Origin: Nitrososphaerota archaeon
GTDB lineage: Archaea > Thermoproteota > Nitrososphaeria > Nitrososphaerales > JAGGXQ01
Direction: 5' to 3'
NCBI GenBank assembly: GCA_021162925.1
Contig: JAGGXQ010000003.1
Coordinates: 1-8,310, forward strand
Length of the DNA stretch: 8,310 bases
The position numbers and the translations under genes are program-made. Of the stretch, positions 1 through 5,863 are shown in pieces. Position 1 is the stretch's first letter; every line of letters starts with the position of its first letter. The notes under the pieces are model-generated. The model worked only from the letters and a program-made list of their open reading frames with translations. It was not told the DNA's origin and did no database searches.

Positions 1-380
1 CTATAGGCCTGGGGGAGTTCATGAGGAGGTGGTTCAACGTCGCCTACGCTACCCACGTGTACCTGGGCGGCTTCTACACGAACTTCATAACCCCCCTGCT
101 GGCCCTCTACGCATCGCTCTTCATGAAGCTCGAAGACAGGTTCGATAGGCTCTTGCTCGGCATGGTAGCCTTGGGCTCGGTCGCGTTCGCTCTAGGGAAC
201 TACGTATTTCAGGTGAGGGTGCTCTACAACCTGCCGATCCAGGTCCTGTCGGCCTTGGGCTACTGCTCCATCCTGGGGAGGAGCAAGAGGGCTTTCGAGC
301 CTTGGCTTCTGCTATCGGTGTTCGTGCTCCTCTTCCAGTTCGATTACTTGTTCAGGACGCTTGCGAACCTGCCCTTATGA
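1..380 (+). CDS. C-terminal part of a polytopic membrane protein (partial)
   Basis: The reading frame is open to the left edge (residues before the first ATG at 21 read I-G-L-G-E-F), so this is probably the end of a longer protein; the ATG at 21 has a G-rich stretch only 3 bases before it and is a poor start. It ends at TGA 378-380. Counting from that ATG, about four hydrophobic segments are visible near residues 15-35, 44-64, 68-86 and 93-113, with short charged loops. The tail has an R-V-L-Y-N-L-P-I-Q stretch followed by hydrophobic sequence and a final R-T-L-A-N-L. I associate this arrangement with archaeal membrane proteins of surface-polysaccharide loci, but only from memory and weakly. 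It is the only + strand gene and converges on the operon. Function is not assigned; glycan polymerase or membrane glycosyltransferase are guesses from context. Confidence 0.7.
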   Translation, partial: IGLGEFMRRWFNVAYATHVYLGGFYTNFITPLLALYASLFMKLEDRFDRLLLGMVALGSVAFALGNYVFQVRVLYNLPIQVLSALGYCSILGRSKRAFEPWLLLSVFVLLFQFDYLFRTLANLPL

Positions 381-384
381 AAAA

Positions 385-1086
385 TCAAGCCTTCCGAAGG
401 CCTTCGATAAGCCTGTAGAAGTAGGTTATCCTAGGCCTCCCTAGATCCAGCTCCCTTCCGATCGACCAGAACCCGTGATCCGAGTGATCGCCGAACCTCC
501 CGACCGCCTTCATCCCGTGATCCGAGACGATCAGCATATCATCTGCGTACTCTCTGGCCTCCCTAGCGAGCGAGTCCAGCTCTTCGTATATCAACTTCAT
601 CTTCGCCTTGACCCCGAAGCTGAGGTGGCCGATGACGTCCGCAAGGGCGAAGTAGCCCATCACGATCTCGTAATCCTTGCCGATGGCTTCGAAGAACTCC
701 TCCTTCATCTTTTTGTAGTCCTCTAAGGCGACCTTGTCGTAATCCTCGATCGTGTTCTTCTTTTCGAAGAAGCCCTTCAACAGCTCCCTCTCCCTCTTAT
801 GCATCTCGACGTTGTAGGTGAAGCCCGGGACGTCCAACGCCTCCCATTTCTCGAATTTCGAGAAGAATGTCTCTTCGGGCTTTAGCTTGAAAGACCAGAG
901 CTCCTTCTCCTTCAAGACCCTCTCTTCTAGGTTCTTTCCCGCCAAAAAGGAAGACCATATCACCACGGTCCTAGGCTCCTTGAACTCGGATATGTCGGTC
1001 ATTCCATAGCTCTTCTGCATCAGGTTCTTGCAACCGAACTCCTCAACGTAATGGTATTCGAGCCCATCTAGGCCGAGCACGATCAG
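385..1086 (-). CDS. Compact type I phosphodiesterase / alkaline phosphatase-superfamily hydrolase
   Basis: Predicted metal-dependent phospho- or sulfo-ester hydrolase. Counting from the GTG at 1080 (231 aa), the expected ligands appear in order: D5 in LGLDG, a T38 nucleophile candidate in RTVVIWSS, D148 and H152 in DVIGH, D187-H188 in SDHGM, and H199/H202 in GDHSDHGFWS. The family normally begins with a beta strand before the first Asp; only four residues precede it if GTG 1080 is the start. CTG at 1086-1084 would give M-I-V-L-G-L-D-G, lies 9 bases after a strong GGAGGTGG (1103-1096) and overlaps the cysN TGA, so I place the start there tentatively. At 231-233 aa it is short for the family, with a reduced cap region (about residues 50-135, Lys/Glu-rich). 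It has no signal peptide or membrane segment. Last gene of the operon; substrate unknown, perhaps a nucleotide such as APS or a sugar ester. Confidence 0.8.
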   Translation of the reverse strand: MIVLGLDGLEYHYVEEFGCKNLMQKSYGMTDISEFKEPRTVVIWSSFLAGKNLEERVLKEKELWSFKLKPEETFFSKFEKWEALDVPGFTYNVEMHKRERELLKGFFEKKNTIEDYDKVALEDYKKMKEEFFEAIGKDYEIVMGYFALADVIGHLSFGVKAKMKLIYEELDSLAREAREYADDMLIVSDHGMKAVGRFGDHSDHGFWSIGRELDLGRPRITYFYRLIEGLRKA

Positions 1087-2273
1087 CGTATTATACCACC
1101 TCCTACTATCATCCCCTTCCTCCTTAAAACGAACCTCCCAAGCTCCGGCAACTCTTTGAAGGATTCGACGAAGACCTCCTTATCCAGCCTGATCCCGATC
1201 CTGCCTATCTCGTTCGCTCCTAGAACCTCGCTTTCCCGCCTCTTTAGGCTGATCGGATCGATCCTTTCAAAAACCTCGACCTTGCATCCGGCTTCTTGGA
1301 CCGAGCAAGAGAACTCCAGCTCCTCGCCGCTCTTAAGCTCCTCTGTGCAGAATACCGTCGATTCTATCGTCTTTACGCCCTTCAGGCCCTTCCCATTCCA
1401 TAGGATCGAGCCTCTACCGATCATGGGATCCGGATCGAGCGATATGCCAATCCCCTTCGGCGCTCTAGCCTCTTCGAGCTCTCCATCTAGCACGATTATC
1501 TTCTCAACCCTCGCACTCTTACCAGACCCGGTTACGTGGACCTCATCCCCCTTCCTTACCCTTCCCGATATTACGTTCCCGACGTATACCCTCTCCCCCC
1601 TGACGAGGTAGACATCCTGAACGGGCATCCTAAAGTATGGGTAGCCGGCTCTCTCCGGCATCGAATCCAGAGCCTCGACCAAAGTCGGCCCTTTGTACCA
1701 TCTCATCGATTCGGAACGCCCGATCACGTTATCCCCTAAATAGGCGGATATCGGTATCACGAACAAGGGGTTTAGCCCTACCGTCCTAAGGTAGCTGGAG
1801 ATATCATCCTTAACCTCCTCGAACCTCCTTTGATCGTTCCCGACGAGGTCCATCTTGTTTATGGCGACCACGACCTTTTCCATACCCAATAGCCTCAGGA
1901 GGTAAGCGTGCCTCTTGGTCTGCTCCTCGACCCCTTTGGCCACGTCGACTATTAGGATAGAGGCATCGGCCTGGCTCGCACCGGTTATCATGTTCTTCAG
2001 GAACTCCAGATGGCCCGGCGCATCTATGATCGAGTAATCCCTCTTTCGGCTCTTGAAGAAGGTTCGGGTCGTCTCTATGGTCATCTCCCCCTTCCTCTCC
2101 TCCTCTAGGGCGTCGACCAGATAGGAGAACTCAACCTCACGCCCGAGCGAGTCGCTCACTTCCCTTATCTCCTTGAGCTTCTCTTCGGGTACTGAGCCGG
2201 AGTCGTAGAGCAACCTCCCTATCAGGGTCGACTTTCCGTGATCCACGTGTCCGACTATAACCACGTTGAACAT
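1083..2273 (-). CDS. cysN: Sulfate adenylyltransferase subunit 1 (GTPase subunit of ATP sulfurylase)
   Basis: CysN is the EF-Tu-like GTPase that, with CysD, couples GTP hydrolysis to formation of adenosine 5'-phosphosulfate (APS) from ATP and sulfate. All G motifs are visible: G8-HVDHGKST16 (G1), T65 in EMTIETT (switch I), D84-APGH88 (G3), N139-KMD142 (G4), S176-A (G5). After the G domain, S-E-S-M-R-W-Y-K-G-P-T-L (about 187-198) is diagnostic for CysN rather than EF-1A. The C-terminal NEIGRIGIRLD and VGGGII strands match the end of the CysN beta-barrel region. At 396 aa it is shorter than E. coli CysN (475) and has no fused APS kinase (CysC) domain. The ATG (2273-2271) overlaps the cysD stop as TAATG, implying translational coupling. 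G1 has GHVDHGKST, as in elongation factors, where E. coli CysN has GSVDDGKST. Confidence 0.93.
   Translation of the reverse strand: MFNVVIVGHVDHGKSTLIGRLLYDSGSVPEEKLKEIREVSDSLGREVEFSYLVDALEEERKGEMTIETTRTFFKSRKRDYSIIDAPGHLEFLKNMITGASQADASILIVDVAKGVEEQTKRHAYLLRLLGMEKVVVAINKMDLVGNDQRRFEEVKDDISSYLRTVGLNPLFVIPISAYLGDNVIGRSESMRWYKGPTLVEALDSMPERAGYPYFRMPVQDVYLVRGERVYVGNVISGRVRKGDEVHVTGSGKSARVEKIIVLDGELEEARAPKGIGISLDPDPMIGRGSILWNGKGLKGVKTIESTVFCTEELKSGEELEFSCSVQEAGCKVEVFERIDPISLKRRESEVLGANEIGRIGIRLDKEVFVESFKELPELGRFVLRRKGMIVGGGIIR
1096..1103 (-). promoter_or_regulatory. Shine-Dalgarno for the phosphodiesterase gene
   Basis: The minus strand reads GGAGGTGG inside the last codons of cysN. It is 9 bases from CTG 1086 and 15 bases from GTG 1080. 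The spacing favours the non-standard CTG start or requires an unusually long spacer. Confidence 0.5.
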
Positions 2274-3097
2274 TACATATACCCTAGGCTCCTCAGCTTC
2301 TGCATCATGTAGCTCATCTCCTTGTCTTGGGCCCTCCCCGCCCTCTCTGGAACTTTGGTCGATCTCAGCTCTTCGATTATTTCATCGATGGTCTTGGCTT
2401 CGCTCTCTATCGGAACGGTGCAAGGCTCACAGCCAAGGCTCCTGTACCTCCTCCACTTGCCATCGGGCCACTTCTTCGCAAAGTAGAGCGGGTTCACGGG
2501 TATGCCCTTCAGCTTTATGAACTCCCATATGTCGATCTCCCTCCATCCCAGCATGGGGTGTATCCTGACGTGCTTCCCTTCTTCATCTAGCTCGTTGAAC
2601 TGATCCCATAGCTCCGGTGGCTGATCCGTAATACTCCACCTGAACTCCGAATCCCTTGGGCTCACGACCCTCTCCTTCGCCCTTATCGCATGCTCGTCCC
2701 TCCTTATGGCAACGAAAAGGGCCTTGAACCCATACTTCGCTATCGCCTGCTTCAAAGCCTCGGTTTTCAGGGCGGTACAGCACTTAAACCTCCCCATGGA
2801 CGGGTTCATCCCCCTTTTGAGGGCCTCCTCGTTCTTCGCCACTATTAGCTTAAGGTTCCATTCCTTTACGAGCCTGTCCCTGAAGCTGTAGATGGGCTTG
2901 AGCTTAAAGCTCGTATCTATGTGCACGACCGGGATGGGGACCTCCCCAAAGAAAGCCTCCCTTATCAGGTAAAGCATGGTCGTTGAGTCCTTACCCCAAG
3001 AGACCAGGGCGGCGAGCCTATCCCTGTATTTGTAGTATGCCTCTCTTATTATGTAAATGCTCCCTGCTTCGAGCGACTCCAAATGGGCCAGATCCAT
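2273..3097 (-). CDS. cysD: Sulfate adenylyltransferase subunit 2 with APS-reductase-like cysteines
   Basis: CysD is the catalytic PP-loop subunit of ATP sulfurylase. From the ATG at 3097 (274 aa), the opening LESLEAGSIYIIREA matches CysD. It is followed by the PP-loop S33-W-G-K-D-S38, HIDTS (59-63), the RRDEHAIRAKER block (132-143), PELWDQFN, DIWEFI and the C-terminal SEAKTIDEIIEEL (232-244) with S-T-K-V-P-E-R-A-G-R-A-Q-D. The frame is open to 3256, but those extra 53 residues are low-complexity Gly/Glu/Arg sequence made in the overlap with the upstream gene, so I reject the long start. Unusual features are C106-C107 in FKCCTALKTEAL and C223/C226 in SLGCEPCTVPIES. E. coli CysD has HT at the former and CWPL at the latter; the CC...CxxC pattern is that of [4Fe-4S] APS/PAPS reductases. 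The SIESE and EIIEEL context keeps the CysD call, but cluster binding or altered activity is possible. Confidence 0.9.
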   Translation of the reverse strand: MDLAHLESLEAGSIYIIREAYYKYRDRLAALVSWGKDSTTMLYLIREAFFGEVPIPVVHIDTSFKLKPIYSFRDRLVKEWNLKLIVAKNEEALKRGMNPSMGRFKCCTALKTEALKQAIAKYGFKALFVAIRRDEHAIRAKERVVSPRDSEFRWSITDQPPELWDQFNELDEEGKHVRIHPMLGWREIDIWEFIKLKGIPVNPLYFAKKWPDGKWRRYRSLGCEPCTVPIESEAKTIDEIIEELRSTKVPERAGRAQDKEMSYMMQKLRSLGYM

Positions 3098-3108
3098 CAG
3101 GCTTCCAT

Positions 3109-3135
3109 CCCCTCCATCGATAAAAAACCTTTCCT
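3109..3135 (-). promoter_or_regulatory. Possible core promoter and RBS before cysD
   Basis: This lies in the 38-base gap between the sulfatase-like gene and cysD. On the minus strand, a purine-rich AGGAAAGG (3135-3128, BRE-like) is followed by TTTTTTAT (3127-3120), whose centre is about 26-27 bases upstream of the cysD ATG; that is the archaeal TATA-to-start distance of a leaderless transcript. A Shine-Dalgarno-like GGAGGGG (3115-3109) lies 11 bases before the ATG. The same T-run could instead weaken or terminate upstream transcription. The evidence is sequence shape only. Confidence 0.35.
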
Positions 3136-4020
3136 TTAGTCCAAGTATCCCAGGGCCTTGAGCCTCCTCCTTATCTTCTCCTCGTCGCTCAATTCCCCGC
3201 TCTCCCTCTCTTCCCACTTCGCCTTGAGCCTCTCCCCCTTCTCGATTTCGAGCCAAGGCACCTCAACCAGCTCTTTAAAGTATATGCCCCAATCGTGCCC
3301 GTAGACGCCGTGCTCCCCGAAGCACTCCCCGTGATCTGCGGTTACCACGATCTTGCCGCTCAAACCTTCGACCAACCTCTTCACCTCCCCCATTACGAGC
3401 CTGAGGTTGTCCTCGTATGCCCTCTTCAACTTCTCTACAGGTATCTCCCCCCTCCTGACCTTGGCCCATATCACATCGATAACTTCCTCCTTAGCCCCTC
3501 CGCTTATGCCGAGATCGGATCTCGCTATCCTAGTGCTGCCTATGTAGGGGGCGTGTGGCTGGAGGAAGTGGACTATGAGCCTTTTATCCGGATGCTCCTC
3601 CCTGATCCTCAAGGCCGAATCTACCACGACCTTTGGATGCACGGTTCCCGTCTCCTCGCTCCAACCGTAGTCCCAGACCGGCTCGACCTTGAAGAAGTGC
3701 TCGTACCCCTTGAACCCCTGAAACTCGACGTTCGAAACGAATGGGTTCGCAGAGACGTAAACTACATCCCCGTAGTATCCGGGGAAGTTGCGCTTCAGCC
3801 ACTCAGCGGTCGTGGATGCTATGCTCGTCCTTCTGAAGAGCCTCCCTCCGAGCTCGTTCAACCTCTCGAAGTAATCGTATCTGCATGCGTCGAGCACGAT
3901 AAGGTGGTCCCAGTCCTCCTCCATGATCCTGATCCCTTCGTTCTCCCCCCTTAGACCGAACAAGAACCTTAGGACCGCTAGGTAAGCCAAGTAAACCTTC
4001 CTGCTCCCGAGAAGCCTCAT
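3136..4020 (-). CDS. Sulfatase-like alkaline phosphatase-superfamily hydrolase
   Basis: Predicted metal-dependent ester hydrolase or transferase. Counting from ATG 4020 (294 aa): D44 in LIVLDACRYDYF is the first metal ligand, and S69/T70/T71 in IASTTAEW sit where the nucleophile lies. H151 and H156 in HFLQPHAPY, D229-H230 in VTADHGE, and H237 and H242 in GEHGVYGHDWG complete the set. The C-terminal KIRRRLKALGYL is typical of sulfatase-family tails. The formylglycine motif C-x-P-x-R of classical sulfatases is absent, so a Ser/Thr nucleophile and phosphatase, phosphotransferase or unconventional sulfatase activity are possible. Residues 9-23 are hydrophobic and could be a weak membrane anchor. 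An in-frame ATG exists at 4038, but ATG 4020 follows GGAGGGGGG closely and forms TGATG with the methyltransferase stop, so I chose it. The position directly before cysDN links it to sulfate chemistry by context only. Confidence 0.82.
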   Translation of the reverse strand: MRLLGSRKVYLAYLAVLRFLFGLRGENEGIRIMEEDWDHLIVLDACRYDYFERLNELGGRLFRRTSIASTTAEWLKRNFPGYYGDVVYVSANPFVSNVEFQGFKGYEHFFKVEPVWDYGWSEETGTVHPKVVVDSALRIREEHPDKRLIVHFLQPHAPYIGSTRIARSDLGISGGAKEEVIDVIWAKVRRGEIPVEKLKRAYEDNLRLVMGEVKRLVEGLSGKIVVTADHGECFGEHGVYGHDWGIYFKELVEVPWLEIEKGERLKAKWEERESGELSDEEKIRRRLKALGYLD

Positions 4021-4742
4021 CACTCCCCCCTCCTGCACACCGCCACGACCGAAGCGCTCGCCACCCTTAAGCGGTACGTCAAAGCGTCCAAGAGGCCGAT
4101 GAGCCTCTCGACGGCCTTATCCCCCAGCATGGCGTATGGGAGTAGGAGCAACCTGCTCATGCCCAAGGGGAAGAACCCGAAGCACCTCTCCTTCGATATC
4201 CTGAACCCACTTTTAACGAGGAGCCTCCTAAAATCCGATAGGGAGAAGGTCATGGTGTATCCCTTCGGCTTCTTCCTCCTGAACGATAGGGCATTGCGGT
4301 TCAGGGGGACGCTTACGGCCAAAGCCCCTCCCTTCTTCAGAACCCTCCTCGCTTCGGATAGGACCGCCTCCTGATCCTTTACGTGCTGGAGGGTCGAGAG
4401 GAGCAGGACCAAGTCGAATACCTCGTCTCTGAAAGGGAGGTACTCTCCTATGCCTTGGATGAGCTGCAGCTCCCTCCCCTTCTTCTTGCATTCGGCTATC
4501 GAGGTCTCGTAGATCGGATCGATCCCAACGCACCTCTTCCCCGCGCTTTCGAGCGGTATCATGTAGTCGCAAGCCCCACAACCTACATCCAAGACCAGCT
4601 CCCCGCCTGCTTTCATTATCATGTCAAGGTTCAGCTCTCTGTGCATCCTCCAGTAGATAAGGCTGACCGGGTTCACCTCCCCAGCGTTTATCCTCCTCAT
4701 AACTTCCTTGAGCTGCTCTAGGGTGCGCCTGTACCCCGTCAT
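4020..4742 (-). CDS. Class I SAM-dependent methyltransferase
   Basis: Soluble methyltransferase of the methyltransferase-11/UbiE-like fold, 240 aa from ATG 4742. Motif I is LDVGCGACDY (51-60), the acidic residue at the end of strand 2 is D75 in VGIDP, motif II is in FDLVLLLSTLQHV, and the ARRVLKKGGALAVSVP post-motif follows. The C-terminal half (from about YTMTFSLSDFRRLLVKSGF) is a common add-on in small-molecule and sugar methyltransferases, with a hydrophobic patch near PLGMSRLLLLPYAM that may form an acceptor pocket or membrane contact. The frame extends 11 residues upstream, but ATG 4742 overlaps the aminotransferase stop as ATGA, the same coupling used elsewhere here. The context suggests methylation of the amino sugar made by the two preceding enzymes, or of the growing glycan; the acceptor is not visible from sequence. 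Confidence 0.88.
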   Translation of the reverse strand: MTGYRRTLEQLKEVMRRINAGEVNPVSLIYWRMHRELNLDMIMKAGGELVLDVGCGACDYMIPLESAGKRCVGIDPIYETSIAECKKKGRELQLIQGIGEYLPFRDEVFDLVLLLSTLQHVKDQEAVLSEARRVLKKGGALAVSVPLNRNALSFRRKKPKGYTMTFSLSDFRRLLVKSGFRISKERCFGFFPLGMSRLLLLPYAMLGDKAVERLIGLLDALTYRLRVASASVVAVCRRGE

Positions 4743-5863
4743 CCGATCACTTCCTTTACGGATTCGACGACCCACCTTATCTGCTCATCCGTAAGGCCGG
4801 GATACAGGGGCAAGGAAACCTCCCTCTCGTAAACCCACTCGGATCTTGGGAAGTCCCCTGGCCTGAACCCGAACTCCTTCCTGTAAAAGGGATGAAGGTG
4901 AAGTGGTATGAAGTGGACGCTGCACCCTATCCCCCTCCTTCCCAGCTCCCTGATGAACTCATCCCTGTCGTAGTCCTTGAGCAAGAGGGGGTAAAGGTGG
5001 TACGCATGCTTCACGTTTCCGAATTCCTTCGGGGTTATTACGTCGAGCCCATCGAGCTCGGAGTTGTAGATCTTGGCTATCCTCCTCCTTTCCTCGATGA
5101 ACCGATCGAGCCTTTCTAACTGCTTTATCCCTATGGCGGCCTGAAGATCGGTCATGTTGTACTTCCATCCGCACTCCTCTATTTCGTAGTACCACTTCCC
5201 GACGCTCGTATACCTCTTCCAAGCGTCCTTGCTCATCCCATGCAGCCTTAGGAGCCTGAGCCTCTCTGCAACCCTTTCGTCATCGGTCGCTATCGCGCCT
5301 CCCTCCCCGGTCGTTATGTTCTTCGTGGGGTAAAAGCTGAAGCACGTCGTTGTAGACAAGCTTCCAACCTTCTTGCCTTCGTACTCGGCCCCTAGGGCAT
5401 GGGCCGCGTCCTCGATCACGAAGAGCCCATGATCTTCTGCTATTTCGGATATCGCCCTCACGTCGTATGGATGCCCTGCGTAATCTACCGGGATGATGGC
5501 CTTCGTCCTTTCCGTTATGGCCTCCTTTACCCCTTCCGGGTCTATGGTGTAGCTCTTCGTTTCTATATCCACGAATACGGGCCTGGCACCTACGTGCATT
5601 ATGACGTTTCCGGTTGCGGCGAACGTGAACGGGGTCGTTATGACTTCGTCCCCCTCCCCGATCTTAAGGGCAAGAAGAGATAGGTGAAGCGCGGCCGTGC
5701 AGGAGCTCACCGCCACGACCTCTTTAACCCCCAAGTAATCCCTGAGCTTAGCCTCAAACTCCTCGGTTACCGGCCCCATCGTCAGCCAGCCCGATCTCAG
5801 CACCGACAAGACGGCTTCCTCTTCCTCCCTGCCTATGTACGGCTTGAAGTAAGGAACCTTCAT
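4739..5863 (-). CDS. DegT/DnrJ/EryC1-family PLP sugar aminotransferase
   Basis: Transfers an amino group, typically from glutamate, to a keto-sugar nucleotide. From ATG 5863 it is 374 aa, the usual size. It opens with VPYFKPYIGREEEEAV and SGWLTMGP, typical of the family. It has SSCTAALHLSLLAL (PLP phosphate contacts), TTPFTFAATGNVI, the PVDYAGHP loop, E151-DAAHALG (Asp152 pairs with the pyridine nitrogen) and the Schiff-base lysine K181 in FYPTKNITTGEGGA. Later blocks include GWKYNMTDLQAAIG and IPLHLHPFY, with a C-terminal SLPLYPGLTDEQI. The frame is open to 5905, but ATG 5863 overlaps the upstream stop as ATGA and has GGAG nine bases before it. Directly after the epimerase/dehydratase, it most likely aminates that enzyme's 4-keto product; the exact sugar (perosamine-, bacillosamine- or viosamine-like) cannot be told. 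Confidence 0.93.
   Translation of the reverse strand: MKVPYFKPYIGREEEEAVLSVLRSGWLTMGPVTEEFEAKLRDYLGVKEVVAVSSCTAALHLSLLALKIGEGDEVITTPFTFAATGNVIMHVGARPVFVDIETKSYTIDPEGVKEAITERTKAIIPVDYAGHPYDVRAISEIAEDHGLFVIEDAAHALGAEYEGKKVGSLSTTTCFSFYPTKNITTGEGGAIATDDERVAERLRLLRLHGMSKDAWKRYTSVGKWYYEIEECGWKYNMTDLQAAIGIKQLERLDRFIEERRRIAKIYNSELDGLDVITPKEFGNVKHAYHLYPLLLKDYDRDEFIRELGRRGIGCSVHFIPLHLHPFYRKEFGFRPGDFPRSEWVYEREVSLPLYPGLTDEQIRWVVESVKEVIG

Noticed and set aside
1156..1611. 151-codon open frame on the + strand within cysN
   Set aside because: It is extremely Ser/Pro/Leu-rich, antisense to the conserved barrel domains of CysN and has no recognisable features.
2273..3097. Calling the PP-loop protein a PAPS/APS reductase or DndC-like phosphorothioation enzyme
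   Set aside because: Despite the cysteine pattern, the N terminus, RRDEHAIRAKER, PELW and the C-terminal DEIIEEL/ERAGRAQD blocks and the adjacent cysN fit CysD best; no dnd genes are present.
3098..3256. N-terminal extension of CysD (53 residues)
   Set aside because: It overlaps the 3' end of the preceding gene, is Gly/Glu/Arg low-complexity sequence and lies before the point where CysD similarity begins.
3295..3954. Long open frame (219 codons) on the + strand opposite the sulfatase-like gene
   Set aside because: It is fully antisense to a gene with clear family motifs; its protein has no recognisable domain and is Pro/Leu/Val-rich as expected from a mirrored coding frame.
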